NCBI GenBank assembly: GCA_937925855.1
Contig: CALAMO010000007.1
Location: 39,670-103,669, forward strand
Length of the DNA stretch: 64,000 nt
Direction: 5' to 3'
DNA from: an uncultured Thiotrichaceae bacterium
Lineage (GTDB): Bacteria; Pseudomonadota; Gammaproteobacteria; Thiotrichales; Thiotrichaceae
Shown: piece after piece, positions 1 through 8,778 of the stretch
Numbering within the stretch: position 1 is the stretch's first letter
How the letters are laid out: the number at the start of each line of letters is the position of its first letter
Position numbers and translations under genes: made by a program
Notes under the pieces: generated by a model
The model's database searches: none
What the model saw: only the letters and a program-made list of their open reading frames with translations
Told to the model about the DNA's origin: nothing

Positions 1-42
1 AATCGTAAGCGCTATCTGTCTTGTATAGGCTCAACTAAGACA

Positions 43-1305
43 GTGGCGACTGTTTTCAGCATGGCTAATCAGGTTGATCGTGATTGGAATAAATCTGATA
101 AGACGCAGCGGAGTCATGCGCTATCGCAGCAGGCAGGTTATCACTATCAGCCTGATATTAAACACCAGCGCCAACAGGGTCAATCTGAAGGTAGTCACGT
201 TAAATTAGTTGCGGCTTCGCTCATCGCACCGAAGCGTCTTGAATGGCTATGGCCTGAAAATATTCCTAAAAATGCGTTATCGCTGTTTGTGGGTATGCCT
301 AAGACAGGTAAGACCATGCTGTTAATTATGATTGTTGCTATTGTCTCATCAGGTGGTAAGTACCCGGATGGTACACAGGCGACCATTGGTAAGGTGTTAT
401 TCTGGACGGGTGAAGATGATATACAGGATACGATTCTGCCACGCCTTAAAGCAGCAGGAGCGAATCTTGATAATGTGATGTTTGTTAATGACACAGTATC
501 TGATGGTGAATGCCATCCGTTTTCACCGGCTGATGACATGGCGTTGTTACTGGATACCATCGAACGCATGCAGGAAAAACCTGTATTACTGGTGGTTGAC
601 CCCATTGTATCCGTCGTTAAGGAAATGAATAATGCGCTGGAAGTTCGTCGTGGCCTGGAGCCACTGCGCACCATAGCGCAGAATTATAAAATGGCCGTAG
701 TCGGTATTACCCATTTTCGCAAAAGCCGGGGTGAGAGTGGTCTGGGTGAACAAATTATTGGTAGCTCTGCATTCCTGCAAGTGCCGCGTGTGGTTTTCTA
801 TACCTTGAAGGTGCCTGACTCTGATGGACAGTGTGTATTCTTTCGGGGTGACACCAACATGGCTGCTTCAGATTGTGGTTTCACCTATGCAATCGAAAGC
901 ACTGAGGCTGACTTTCCAGAGCATCAGATGGTGATTGATACCGCTACAGTGACTTGGGGTAGTCGCATTGAAGGTGATGACCTGCAAATGCTGATTAGTC
1001 CTGATGGCCGAGGAGATTCAGCACCTGCACGCTTAGCTGCTGAGGATATGCTAAAAGCTTTCCTTGCCGGGGGTGAACAGCTCAAGGAAGAGATTGACCA
1101 TGAAGCTAAACGGCAGGGTATTACTACGATTAGTTTAACCCGTGCCAAGAAAGCATTGGGTATTAAGCACCGTAAGCGCAAGAAATCTGAGTCCAGTCCG
1201 GGTAAGTCGGTGTGGTACTTAGCGGATCAGGGCCAACCTGATCAAGTTGACCCTGTTGAAAAAGGTGATCAGGTTGATTGTGTTGATAAAGTTACCGAGG
1301 CTTAA
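43..1305 (+). CDS. RepA/AAA_25-family P-loop ATPase (mobile-element helicase-like)
   Basis: The protein has a KaiC/RepA-like ATPase core. Walker A is GMPKTGKTM at about residue 84, followed by the typical 'GEDD...RL..AGA' stretch of AAA_25 proteins, and Walker B is LLVVDP at about residue 182. Proteins of this type are hexameric RepA-like helicases or ATPases in plasmids and prophages, often acting with a replication initiator. The listed start is GTG; ATG at 61 is an alternative, and the frame is open to the window edge, so the true start could lie upstream. The C-terminal codons contain copies of the TGATCARGTTGAT repeat (protein DQVDPVEKGDQVD). The ATPase call is firm; the role in replication is inferred. 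Confidence 0.75.
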   Translation: MATVFSMANQVDRDWNKSDKTQRSHALSQQAGYHYQPDIKHQRQQGQSEGSHVKLVAASLIAPKRLEWLWPENIPKNALSLFVGMPKTGKTMLLIMIVAIVSSGGKYPDGTQATIGKVLFWTGEDDIQDTILPRLKAAGANLDNVMFVNDTVSDGECHPFSPADDMALLLDTIERMQEKPVLLVVDPIVSVVKEMNNALEVRRGLEPLRTIAQNYKMAVVGITHFRKSRGESGLGEQIIGSSAFLQVPRVVFYTLKVPDSDGQCVFFRGDTNMAASDCGFTYAIESTEADFPEHQMVIDTATVTWGSRIEGDDLQMLISPDGRGDSAPARLAAEDMLKAFLAGGEQLKEEIDHEAKRQGITTISLTRAKKALGIKHRKRKKSESSPGKSVWYLADQGQPDQVDPVEKGDQVDCVDKVTEA

Positions 1306-1659
1306 GCCCGCAATATCTCAGCCTATTTACCGTGGGTGTTATACAGTTTGCCACCAGCGCTACAACTTTATCAGCCTGATCTATGTTAGATAAGATGATC
1401 AGGTTGATAAAGTTGATAAACTTAGTTAAATCAATAGCATAATCTTTAAAGTTATCAGTAAGACGCACTTGTTTTATTGCCTTGTCTTATGTTATTCCTA
1501 AAAGGGAATGTACCGTGCCTAGTGGAATCTTAGGAGCGGCATGCCACGTCTTTATCAAGACAATTACTTTCTTCTCTGCACTTTTTCTCTGCCGACCTGA
1601 TCAACGTTATCAACTGGATCAAGCGATTCAGCAGAGGTATTGCTGATCAAGTTAATCAG
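67..1659. repeat. Interspersed TGATCARGTTGAT repeat family (iteron- or operator-like)
   Basis: Variants of TGATCA(A/G)GTTGAT recur in and around the RepA-like gene: about 67-80, 146-156 (inverted variant), 1239-1252, 1266-1278, 1371-1381 (inverted), 1396-1408, 1597-1608 (inverted) and 1643-1655. Several continue as GTTGATAAAGTT. They fall in coding and non-coding DNA alike and in both orientations, so codon bias does not explain them. Clustered repeats beside a replication ATPase suggest iterons, a partition site or autoregulatory operators. Which of these applies is inference. Confidence 0.55.
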
Positions 1660-1674
1660 AATATGGAGAATCTT
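1306..1674. other. Intergenic region between RepA-like and zinc-ribbon genes
   Basis: No ORF is supported in this stretch. It carries the large inverted repeat at 1363-1415, further TGATCA-type repeats near 1597 and 1643, and A/T-rich DNA around 1420-1500. The last repeat ends just upstream of the GGAG ribosome site of the next gene, so it could act as an operator there. Confidence 0.5.
1363..1415. promoter_or_regulatory. 19-bp imperfect inverted repeat built from the TGATCAGGTTGAT motif
   Basis: The left arm caactttatcagcctgatc (1363-1381) and right arm gatcaggttgataaagttg (1397-1415) are reverse complements with one mismatch, separated by 15 bp. No T-run follows, so a Rho-independent terminator is less likely than a protein-binding or origin-type site. 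It lies directly downstream of the ATPase gene and uses the same motif as the surrounding repeats. Confidence 0.6.
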
Positions 1675-1953
1675 ATGGTTAGTGAGTCAAAGTATCACTA
1701 CAAGCACTATCGTTATTCCAGCGCCGCAGTAGCGGCTGTTATCCGCAAACAAGACGGTGTAAAGCGCTGTGGACGCTGTGAGCAGACTAAGCCACTTGAC
1801 CAGTATCACCACGATAAATCACGCGCTGATGGCCTTTATGCTTATTGTCTTACCTGTTCGGCTTTACTGAGAGAGCAACGCAGGGACAAAAGGCGGGCAG
1901 CAGACCGAGCAAGGTATGTCGCTAGAAAACCGGCTAACAGTCAGGAGGGCTGA
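1675..1953 (+). CDS. Small zinc-ribbon protein (CxxC...CxxC), unknown function
   Basis: This 92-aa basic protein has two CxxC pairs, CGRC and CLTC, separated by about 23 residues, with TKPLDQYHHDKSRADGLY between them. Such ribbons occur in small phage and plasmid proteins and in the N-terminal parts of endonuclease VII/HNH-like proteins, but no HNH catalytic motif follows, so a nuclease role cannot be claimed. The C-terminus is Arg/Lys/Ala rich and probably helical. ATG at 1675 is preferred over ATG 1663 because GGAG sits 6 nt upstream of it. Nucleic-acid binding is an inference from the ribbon and charge. Confidence 0.6.
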   Translation: MVSESKYHYKHYRYSSAAVAAVIRKQDGVKRCGRCEQTKPLDQYHHDKSRADGLYAYCLTCSALLREQRRDKRRAADRARYVARKPANSQEG

Positions 1954-1980
1954 AATTGGGTTACTAAAGGTGACATTCTA

Positions 1981-2006
1981 CAGCAGAATTTTCCGTTTTT
2001 CTGCTG
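1981..2006 (+). terminator. Stem-loop, possible terminator after zinc-ribbon gene
   Basis: CAGCAGAA (1981-1988) pairs perfectly with TTCTGCTG (1999-2006) around a T-rich loop, 27 nt after the preceding stop codon. The 3' T-run is poor, so termination strength is uncertain. Confidence 0.4.
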
Positions 2007-2062
2007 ATGGTTCCCGCGCATTTCGCCAAACCTAGCTACAGCGAGCTTTCAGGACATTGCAG

Positions 2063-2290
2063 GCATTCCGGCTAACGATAAAAAGTGTGTTTTCGGTTTG
2101 CTGTGGTTGACCCACAAACACCTAGCGGTTTTGCTACACACTGATAATTCGCTGTTGATTTCTGAAACGTCGTTATAGCGTACTTCTAGGAGTATGGAAG
2201 TATTCCGGCCAACGACAAAAAGCCCGTTATAGGTTTCGTGAGGTTTGGTTATTGGCGCTTCAAGATCGGGTGCATTCCGGCCAATAAAGA
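2063..2290. repeat. Three dispersed copies of G(C/T)ATTCCGGC(C/T)AA
   Basis: The copies are at 2063 (gcattccggctaacgataaa), 2200 (gtattccggccaacgacaaa) and 2272 (gcattccggccaataaagat). The first two share about 22 of their first 25 bases, then both continue into a G/T-rich segment. They are direct repeats with uneven spacing (137 and 72 bp). Their function is unknown; recombination scars or regulator sites are possible. Confidence 0.45.
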
Positions 2291-2584
2291 TGGTTGGTTT
2301 TTTATCTGACTGGACTAGACATTTTACCCTCTGTTTCCGTCAAGGGCGTTGGAATCGTTGCAGAATCTTGATGTTTAGGAAGCCTTGCCTATGTTTCCGT
2401 TATTACAGTTGAGTCGATTTATAAGCGATTCTAACGGCGTAGCGTACCCTTGTTGCTGCGACCTTTGGTTTGACTCAGTATGAGTCATGGCAGTTTATCG
2501 GATACGGCTATCAGGCTGCTTGTGTATCCTTGGGCGCATGGTTGCAGGAACAGAGTGTATGCAACTCTTGCCCAGCGGCGAGCG

Positions 2585-2941
2585 TTAAAACGTTTCATCC
2601 CAGACATACTTATAGGCTAAGCCACTGATGCTACCTTCCCGCACTTGAGCAATAAGACCTTCATCCGGCACACTGTCAGAAATCAAAGCGATTTCAGATG
2701 CTCTTAAATAGGGTTCGCCTTTTTTGCTGCCGTCCTTGTTGTGCTTTTGGCAAACTTTTACGGTAGCTATGTATTGCGTACCAATGGGGAACAGTTCACG
2801 TAGTTTCCTTGGAAATTCAACACGAGCACATGCATCGAAACCTTCGACGGGCCTGACGCGTGGCCGGGTAACTTTTTCATCCCGGCATGTTTCCAGTTTG
2901 ATACCCTTGAATGACTTCCCAATCTGATTATCCAGATTCAT
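2585..2941 (-). CDS. Small unknown protein, last gene of the restriction operon
   Basis: This 118-aa protein has no recognised family. It is predicted to be beta-rich, with a central stretch (FPIGTQYIATVKV...KGEPYLRASEIALI) that could be an OB- or SH3-like barrel; this is only an impression. ATG at 2941 is preferred because it overlaps the Res stop in an ATGA arrangement, so the two genes are translationally coupled. The longer ORF from 2959 would lose this. The coupling implies equimolar or partner function with Res, possibly as an accessory or DNA-binding subunit. Confidence 0.6.
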   Translation of the reverse strand: MNLDNQIGKSFKGIKLETCRDEKVTRPRVRPVEGFDACARVEFPRKLRELFPIGTQYIATVKVCQKHNKDGSKKGEPYLRASEIALISDSVPDEGLIAQVREGSISGLAYKYVWDETF

Positions 2942-5900
2942 AGCAAGTCCTCCTGCCATTGCCCTGTGATGATTTCCTTAGCGTTAGTAGCAACCATAAA
3001 ATCCACACCTAACTCATTAAAGTGAGCTTTACCGCACTTAATTTTCAAATTCTCAGATTTACGGCGTTTTTCGCTGTCATGGGTGCTTTTGCTTTCCCGT
3101 ACCAGATAGAGCTTGCCCTCATCTTCCGTGACGATAGCCCAATCAGGGTTATAGCTGCCTAATGGTGTGGGTACTTTGAACCAACTCGGTAATTTACAGA
3201 AAAAGCGCACACTTTCATCTTCATCCAATGCCTGGGCAATTTGCTTCTCTACATCAGAGTCAAATTCAATGTAGTCATACGGTGTACGTGTTATTTGGCT
3301 GCTACCATCACCCTCAGCCTGATGTTGTACTTCATAAAGTCGGCTGAGATATTTCTCAACATCGTCTTGCTCAAACAAGTGCATTTCGTATGTCTGCCCT
3401 TCGATTCTCTCATACTGAATGTCAGTGATGATTAGTTCTTGCAGAGTGCGTTTGATCTGTTTGGCAACTTCGATCATGAATGCCTGGGGATTTAAACGAA
3501 ACTCTCTCAGGCGCTCGCATTGCTTCAGAATATCAACCAGTGTGCCGCGTGTTAGGTCAGTTTCGCGCTGCAAAAAGGCTAATATATCCGGCAATGTGTC
3601 ATGAGTGATAACCGTCTTATCACGTGCCTGCTGCAAAGTACGTCCTGCTTCGACCCCCGCCGCACTGATTTTAACTTCCTGTTTGCCGACAGTTAGCGCC
3701 AGTGGTTTAATTTCTGGCATATCATGGATTTTTTCCAATGCCAGCCGGATTAACACGTCGTTGTCGAACTGTACCTTATAGCGGGTTTTCTGTTTGATCT
3801 TATCCCAAAGTGCCTGAAAGTCAGGGTTCATTTCTACGCGCTTGGTATATTTAACGCTGGTTTTATCACGTGCATCAACAACGCGACCACTGAATAAATA
3901 CCGTTTCATTTCATCCGTAATAGCTCCCGCCATGTGAGCCAATTCTTCCGGCAACTCAAGCTTGAATCCCTTCTGTTTAGGATCAAACTTTTCGGTAATG
4001 TCACCTTCTGTGCTGATATAGCCATTATTTTGTAGCGCCAGCCAGATTTGCCGGGATTGTGTCTGGCCGACAGCAGTATCTTCCCAGTCGCAGGCGAGCT
4101 GTGAAAAAGCAATCGGCTGGATGCGGCCAAACTTAAAGCCATCGCCCATATCCTTTTCCATATCGCTCTGTAAGCCTTTGGCGTATTCCTCAAAGGATTC
4201 ACTAGCAATAACGGTCAGCTTATTGATTGAGGGATCATAGATACGCTCACCGTCCTGATTAACCGGTAGTCTTAGCCCGCGCCCGATAGTTTGGCGACGT
4301 TCTTGTTCTGAGCCAATTTCCCGCAATGTGCATATCTGAAAAACATTGGGGTTATCCCAGCCTTCTTTGAGCGCGGTATGGCTGAACAGGAAGCGTAGAG
4401 GAATGTCTTCTGATAGTAAGCGTTCCTTGTCTTTCATGATCAATTCGTAGGTATCATCGTCTTTCGCAACCTTGCCAGAGGTATCGACTAACCCAACCAC
4501 CTTGCCTTTTTTCTTATCCACCGAAAAATAGCCATTATGAACTTCTTTGGCATCACGTTTGGGCAACGTGCTAAATAGGGGGCGATTTGCCATTTCGGCA
4601 TAAATAGCTTCAAACCACTCGGCTAGTTTCCCGTTTTGTGGCTGTCCTTCATCGTCGTAAGTCCGGTAATTAGATACCTTGTCGATAAAGAAAAGCGAGA
4701 GTACTTTTATCTGTTTTCCCTGCTTCTGGAAGTTGCGTTCCTTCTTAAAATGTTCCTCTACCGCTTGCCGGATTTGTGCCTTCAGCACTTCATCGGTCAT
4801 ACCATCTTTTTCTTGCTGTTCTTCCAGCACATGGTTGTTGGCAAACATGACATACCCAGCATTAGGTGTAGCGTCAATTTCATCAACAATAAAGCCTTCG
4901 TAGCCTTCACGATTGGTTTGGTCACTTAAATCAAGCCCTACCACAAGATTAACTGACTTTTTCTTTGTTCCATTTGGGGTGTTTTCAAGGATGGTGGCTT
5001 TTGCGGTTGGCGATTTTGCCTTGCCTTTAAAGCCGATGAAATCAAGTTTTAAGTAGGCTTCATTGCTGTTAGTCCCTGATTCAATGGAGGCTATTTCAAT
5101 TTGCTTTACCAACTTCAGGTCATAAGCCTTTAGAGGGTCAAGCTGGTACAGCAGATTGTATGGGTTTCTGTGCGTGGCAGAGTAACGTAATGCAAACAAG
5201 GGATTTAGCGTGCTAATCGCTTTTTGCGCCTTAGCGGTATTATCAACGCTTTGCGGTTCGTCAATAATAACGATGGGGCGAGTCAGCTGCACATACTCAA
5301 TCCAGCGCCGTCCGCCGGAGCGGTCATCTTCACGATGGATAATATTCAGCTTGCGTACTTGTGCTTCGGTGAGTTTGCTGTAGTCCTCAACATTACCTGC
5401 ATCCTTCTGGAATGCCTGAATGTTGATAACCATAATCTGAATTTCATTGCCGATAGCGAATTGGCGCAGCTTGGAAACATCTTTAGAAACGTAGAGGAAG
5501 CTGTCAAATGGCGCGTTATCGTACAGCTCAGCGAAGTGTTCCCGCATGATGCGTAGCGATGAGGTTACGCCTTCACGTATGGCGACAGAAGGCACAACGA
5601 TAATGAATTTCTTCAGGCCATATTGTTGGCTTAACTCGAAAATGGTGCGCAGGTAAACATACGTCTTACCAGTACCGGTTTCCATCTCCACTGAGAAATT
5701 TGGAAAGCTGTAAGGGTCTTGCTGGCCTTGCAGGGAAGCGGATAATTCAATGGTGTTGCGTTCCTGAATGCGGTTCAGGTTTTCCAGCAGCCTGGCTTCA
5801 TCAATCGACAATTCATTAGCTAAGCCCACCTCGGTTTGGGTAAGGCCCGCCATGTTCATCTGGGTAGACAGTTCAAATTGCCCCTGCTGAATAGGTTGAC

Positions 5901-5973
5901 CGTTTAACAGGTCAATGGCTGCACTGATTGCGTCTTGCTGATATTCAAGCTTGGCATCAAATTTTAGTTTCAT
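2938..5973 (-). CDS. res: Type III restriction endonuclease subunit Res (helicase-nuclease)
   Basis: This is the ATP-dependent DNA-sliding and cleavage subunit of a type III restriction-modification system, acting as a complex with Mod. Visible features are Walker A METGTGKT at residues 97-104, DEAD-type box VIIDEPQ at 235-241, SATHR (motif III), and helicase motif VI-like QTIGRGLRLPV. Near the C-terminus is a PD-(D/E)xK nuclease motif (NPDWAIV...LVRESKS). At 1011 aa it has a normal length for the family and appears intact. It sits 50 bp downstream of the SF1 helicase gene and overlaps the following small gene by 4 bp. Unusually, a helicase gene separates it from mod. Confidence 0.92.
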   Translation of the reverse strand: MKLKFDAKLEYQQDAISAAIDLLNGQPIQQGQFELSTQMNMAGLTQTEVGLANELSIDEARLLENLNRIQERNTIELSASLQGQQDPYSFPNFSVEMETGTGKTYVYLRTIFELSQQYGLKKFIIVVPSVAIREGVTSSLRIMREHFAELYDNAPFDSFLYVSKDVSKLRQFAIGNEIQIMVINIQAFQKDAGNVEDYSKLTEAQVRKLNIIHREDDRSGGRRWIEYVQLTRPIVIIDEPQSVDNTAKAQKAISTLNPLFALRYSATHRNPYNLLYQLDPLKAYDLKLVKQIEIASIESGTNSNEAYLKLDFIGFKGKAKSPTAKATILENTPNGTKKKSVNLVVGLDLSDQTNREGYEGFIVDEIDATPNAGYVMFANNHVLEEQQEKDGMTDEVLKAQIRQAVEEHFKKERNFQKQGKQIKVLSLFFIDKVSNYRTYDDEGQPQNGKLAEWFEAIYAEMANRPLFSTLPKRDAKEVHNGYFSVDKKKGKVVGLVDTSGKVAKDDDTYELIMKDKERLLSEDIPLRFLFSHTALKEGWDNPNVFQICTLREIGSEQERRQTIGRGLRLPVNQDGERIYDPSINKLTVIASESFEEYAKGLQSDMEKDMGDGFKFGRIQPIAFSQLACDWEDTAVGQTQSRQIWLALQNNGYISTEGDITEKFDPKQKGFKLELPEELAHMAGAITDEMKRYLFSGRVVDARDKTSVKYTKRVEMNPDFQALWDKIKQKTRYKVQFDNDVLIRLALEKIHDMPEIKPLALTVGKQEVKISAAGVEAGRTLQQARDKTVITHDTLPDILAFLQRETDLTRGTLVDILKQCERLREFRLNPQAFMIEVAKQIKRTLQELIITDIQYERIEGQTYEMHLFEQDDVEKYLSRLYEVQHQAEGDGSSQITRTPYDYIEFDSDVEKQIAQALDEDESVRFFCKLPSWFKVPTPLGSYNPDWAIVTEDEGKLYLVRESKSTHDSEKRRKSENLKIKCGKAHFNELGVDFMVATNAKEIITGQWQEDLL

Positions 5974-6022
5974 GAGTATTTATACACCGACAATATAAAC
6001 TGAGTTTTGAGGATGTGATCTA

Positions 6023-8767
6023 TCACTGAGTCATTTCCCAGCTAGGTATAAATTGATCTCTTAACGGCTCAAGGTTTTCTGGCAGCCTCTCTTTGCAAGA
6101 AATGCCAAAGTACGTTGCAGCGCGAGTTGCGCCAACATATAGGTATTTGCTAAATAGCTCTGGGTTGTTCTCAGCGAGGGTATCAACGCCAATGAAAAAT
6201 ACGGCCTCAAATTCCAACCCTTTGATATGCTGAACATCAAATACACGTATATCAGTGCCTTCTCCTAGTGATTGGCCGTCACTACAAGCAACAGCTCTCA
6301 GGTTCATGTCTTCAACCATTTCGTTTAATGCTGCTGCCATTGGCTTTACTTCTGCTTCGGAGTTCACTAGCACAGCTACCGTCGGCATTTGACCAATATC
6401 TGTGATTTTGTCTATTTCCTGCAAATGCCCCGCCAACCAAATAGCTACATCATCCAGTTCCTGACCGCCTTCCATCAGTATGGGGGCGAGGCCCTCATTG
6501 TTCATTTCTTCTGGTAGCTTGCCACGGCTGCTCAGGTCGCCATCAAATTGCTGCAATAGCATTCCAGCAAACTCATTGAGCTTCTGGCTTTGGCGGTAGA
6601 CTGTATTGATAGCTTCGGTAGTTACTTGTCTGGAGACCCATTCCATTTGACCCTGTGAGCGGATTCCCCATCTGGTGATACGCTGGTTAAAGTCTCCACA
6701 TGCAAAAAATGAGCGTGTTTTGAGGGATGTAAGGGATTCCATTGCAGCCAATTGCAGTGGAGAAAAGTCTGTAGCTTCATCAACTAAGATCTGATTTTTA
6801 AATTGCTGGGAAATAATGTTGAGCGTATTAAATGCGGCCTGCTCAATATTGTTAATGACAAAGCGCTGCTCTAACAATTCTCGGGTATTTCTTAACATTA
6901 ACAAGGTAACGGCATCCAGCTCAGTCGCGTCGATATGCCTATTGTTTTTGGGTTTGTTTAGGTATTGAGAACTCTTGTTTTTCAAGGCATTTTTACGAAA
7001 CTCTTTGTAGCTCGCAGGAACATTATTTACATAGCGATTGAATACTTTTACAAAACGTCTCAGGCCATTTTGAGTGGCAATGCTCTGACCTATTTCCAGT
7101 AATTTTTCATCAGTTGGAAGACGAACCCCTAGCCAGTCATTGATTTTCCGGGTACGTCCGTTTTTTGGTGGCTGACGTTTTTGATACTTATATCTTGCTA
7201 AGCTACGCAAAGTTCTTTCATACGTTTTTATGGCTTTCTTCTGGCTGGTCGAGCTTGTAGGGTCTTCGCTTTCTTCTTCTGTATCATTATCAAATTCGTT
7301 ATCTTCGTCTTCCTCTTCGTCTTCTGCTTCTTCTGAGGACTGAAGGCTAGCAAGGAAAGAGGCTAGGTCTTCTGCGAACTGCCTTCCTTCCGTATTAATG
7401 ATCAGGGTCAGACTTTTTCTTATTTCTTGATCCGACTCGGTTTTGAGTTGTTTGATCTGTTCACCCAATGCAGCTTCCATCTGGTAAAGCTGGGATAACA
7501 CATTCAGAACTGTTTCTATTTTGGCTTTCTCTGTAATGACTTTTAATTGACCAATTAACTGTTCATTTTCATCGTTGATCAATTTATTAAGAATGGCTAT
7601 GCCTTGATGTAGTTGTGAGAGAATCCGTTGTCTGTGGAAATCTTTGAAACTTTCATACCAATCAACTGGGTTTAGCTGCACTTCAGAGCTTACAAAGTTG
7701 CTGTTGTTCTTATAGATGAACTTGTTGGTAGCTCCCGAGGTTTGCATAATTCCTAAAATATTACGTGTTAAATCACTCCGGTATGTGTCCCAGGTTTTAA
7801 TGTTTTGATCGGTCGCACTAACGCTTACCTGTTCTCTGTTGAAAGCTTCTTTAACAAAGTGTTTGAGTAAGTCAGTCGGGGTGAACATGAGCCAGCTATG
7901 TTGGTGGTCACGTATATCAGCCTCACTTTGTATAACTAAACCTCTTTCGGCTGAGTTGAGTGCTTCTAATGTCAGTTTCTGGCCAAGGCGGCGAATCAAG
8001 GTGGTTGTTTTTCCTGTGCCCGGAGGGCCAACAATTAACAACTGACTGTTGATGGGTAAACGGAAAATTTTATCCTGAAATCTGTCTAGAATGGGTTGAT
8101 CACGAAGGGCTATTGCGGTGCGAACTTGGTGACGTAAACCTTCTAATATTTCTGCGGATTCAGAGCGGTCGCTAAATATAGCGTCTAGGATAGCATCTGC
8201 GTCCTCGCCCGATTCTTCCAGCAACTCACGCAGAGATTGAACGGTAAATGTTCCCGAGTCTAGGCGAAAGATAGTAGGTTTAGAGTCCCAATATCTCTGT
8301 TCTCTTTGTGGTTGATACCTTGATGATTCAAGCACTTCAAAAGATTGTATTTGCCCCTTGTGCTCAATATCTTCTTCTTCCCCAACTGGCAGGGAAGCTA
8401 ATCGCCCCAGTGGGTTCAAATAGGATACAAGTTTTGCGTCGTGCTCGAATACAATGGTGGAGCGGCGCGATACATAATACGTTTGTATTTGTCCTTCTTC
8501 GTTGGAAACAACAATACGTGCAAAAGCGGGTTGCTTCTTCAAATCATATAGGTCTTCAGTCAATTCGCTAGAAATGCTATCCATATTCTTACTAGCTTTG
8601 CCGCCACCTGTAATGCCATTGGCATAGATTAATGCTGACGCACCACCAACGTTACCTTGTCGTTTCGCTAACTCAATATCAGCTTTGTTGGTAATCGCTT
8701 CAAAAACGTCTAAGGTTTCTTCAGCTACGCTTTTGATATGGTTTTCACGTTCCATGTCCTGACTCAT
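6023..8767 (-). CDS. Superfamily 1 (UvrD/HelD-like) helicase within the type III R-M operon
   Basis: The 914-aa protein carries SF1 helicase motifs: I, GPPGTGKTTT (about 250); II, ILVDEATD (about 662); III, CGDFNQRI; IV, VYRQSQ; V, QHIKGLEFE (about 850); and VI, LYVGATRA. The N-terminal 240 residues, including a 'GRLASLPVGEEE' segment, vaguely recall HelD-type proteins rather than classical UvrD. Between motifs I and II lies a strongly acidic linker at about 472-505. ATG 8767, eleven bases after mod and preceded by AGGAGG, is preferred over the listed TTG start. Its place between mod and res implies a role in the defence complex or in processing cut DNA. This gene is not part of canonical type III systems. 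Confidence 0.85.
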   Translation of the reverse strand: MSQDMERENHIKSVAEETLDVFEAITNKADIELAKRQGNVGGASALIYANGITGGGKASKNMDSISSELTEDLYDLKKQPAFARIVVSNEEGQIQTYYVSRRSTIVFEHDAKLVSYLNPLGRLASLPVGEEEDIEHKGQIQSFEVLESSRYQPQREQRYWDSKPTIFRLDSGTFTVQSLRELLEESGEDADAILDAIFSDRSESAEILEGLRHQVRTAIALRDQPILDRFQDKIFRLPINSQLLIVGPPGTGKTTTLIRRLGQKLTLEALNSAERGLVIQSEADIRDHQHSWLMFTPTDLLKHFVKEAFNREQVSVSATDQNIKTWDTYRSDLTRNILGIMQTSGATNKFIYKNNSNFVSSEVQLNPVDWYESFKDFHRQRILSQLHQGIAILNKLINDENEQLIGQLKVITEKAKIETVLNVLSQLYQMEAALGEQIKQLKTESDQEIRKSLTLIINTEGRQFAEDLASFLASLQSSEEAEDEEEDEDNEFDNDTEEESEDPTSSTSQKKAIKTYERTLRSLARYKYQKRQPPKNGRTRKINDWLGVRLPTDEKLLEIGQSIATQNGLRRFVKVFNRYVNNVPASYKEFRKNALKNKSSQYLNKPKNNRHIDATELDAVTLLMLRNTRELLEQRFVINNIEQAAFNTLNIISQQFKNQILVDEATDFSPLQLAAMESLTSLKTRSFFACGDFNQRITRWGIRSQGQMEWVSRQVTTEAINTVYRQSQKLNEFAGMLLQQFDGDLSSRGKLPEEMNNEGLAPILMEGGQELDDVAIWLAGHLQEIDKITDIGQMPTVAVLVNSEAEVKPMAAALNEMVEDMNLRAVACSDGQSLGEGTDIRVFDVQHIKGLEFEAVFFIGVDTLAENNPELFSKYLYVGATRAATYFGISCKERLPENLEPLRDQFIPSWEMTQ

Positions 8768-8778
8768 CAAATTACCTC

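Larger units (their letters stand above)
1954..2584. other. Gene-free 630-bp stretch with hairpin and short repeats
   Basis: No convincing ORF is present. The stretch holds an 8-bp hairpin (1981-2006), three copies of an ATTCCGGCYAA repeat (2063-2290), and TGTTTCCGT at about 2332 and 2392. It separates the plus-strand zinc-ribbon gene from the 3' end of the minus-strand restriction operon, so terminators are expected. A decayed gene or recombination scar is possible but not demonstrable. Confidence 0.4.

Noticed and set aside
195-780. Minus-strand ORFs of 159 and 64 aa inside the RepA-like gene
   Set aside because: They are antisense shadows of the ATPase gene with no ribosome site or domain pattern.
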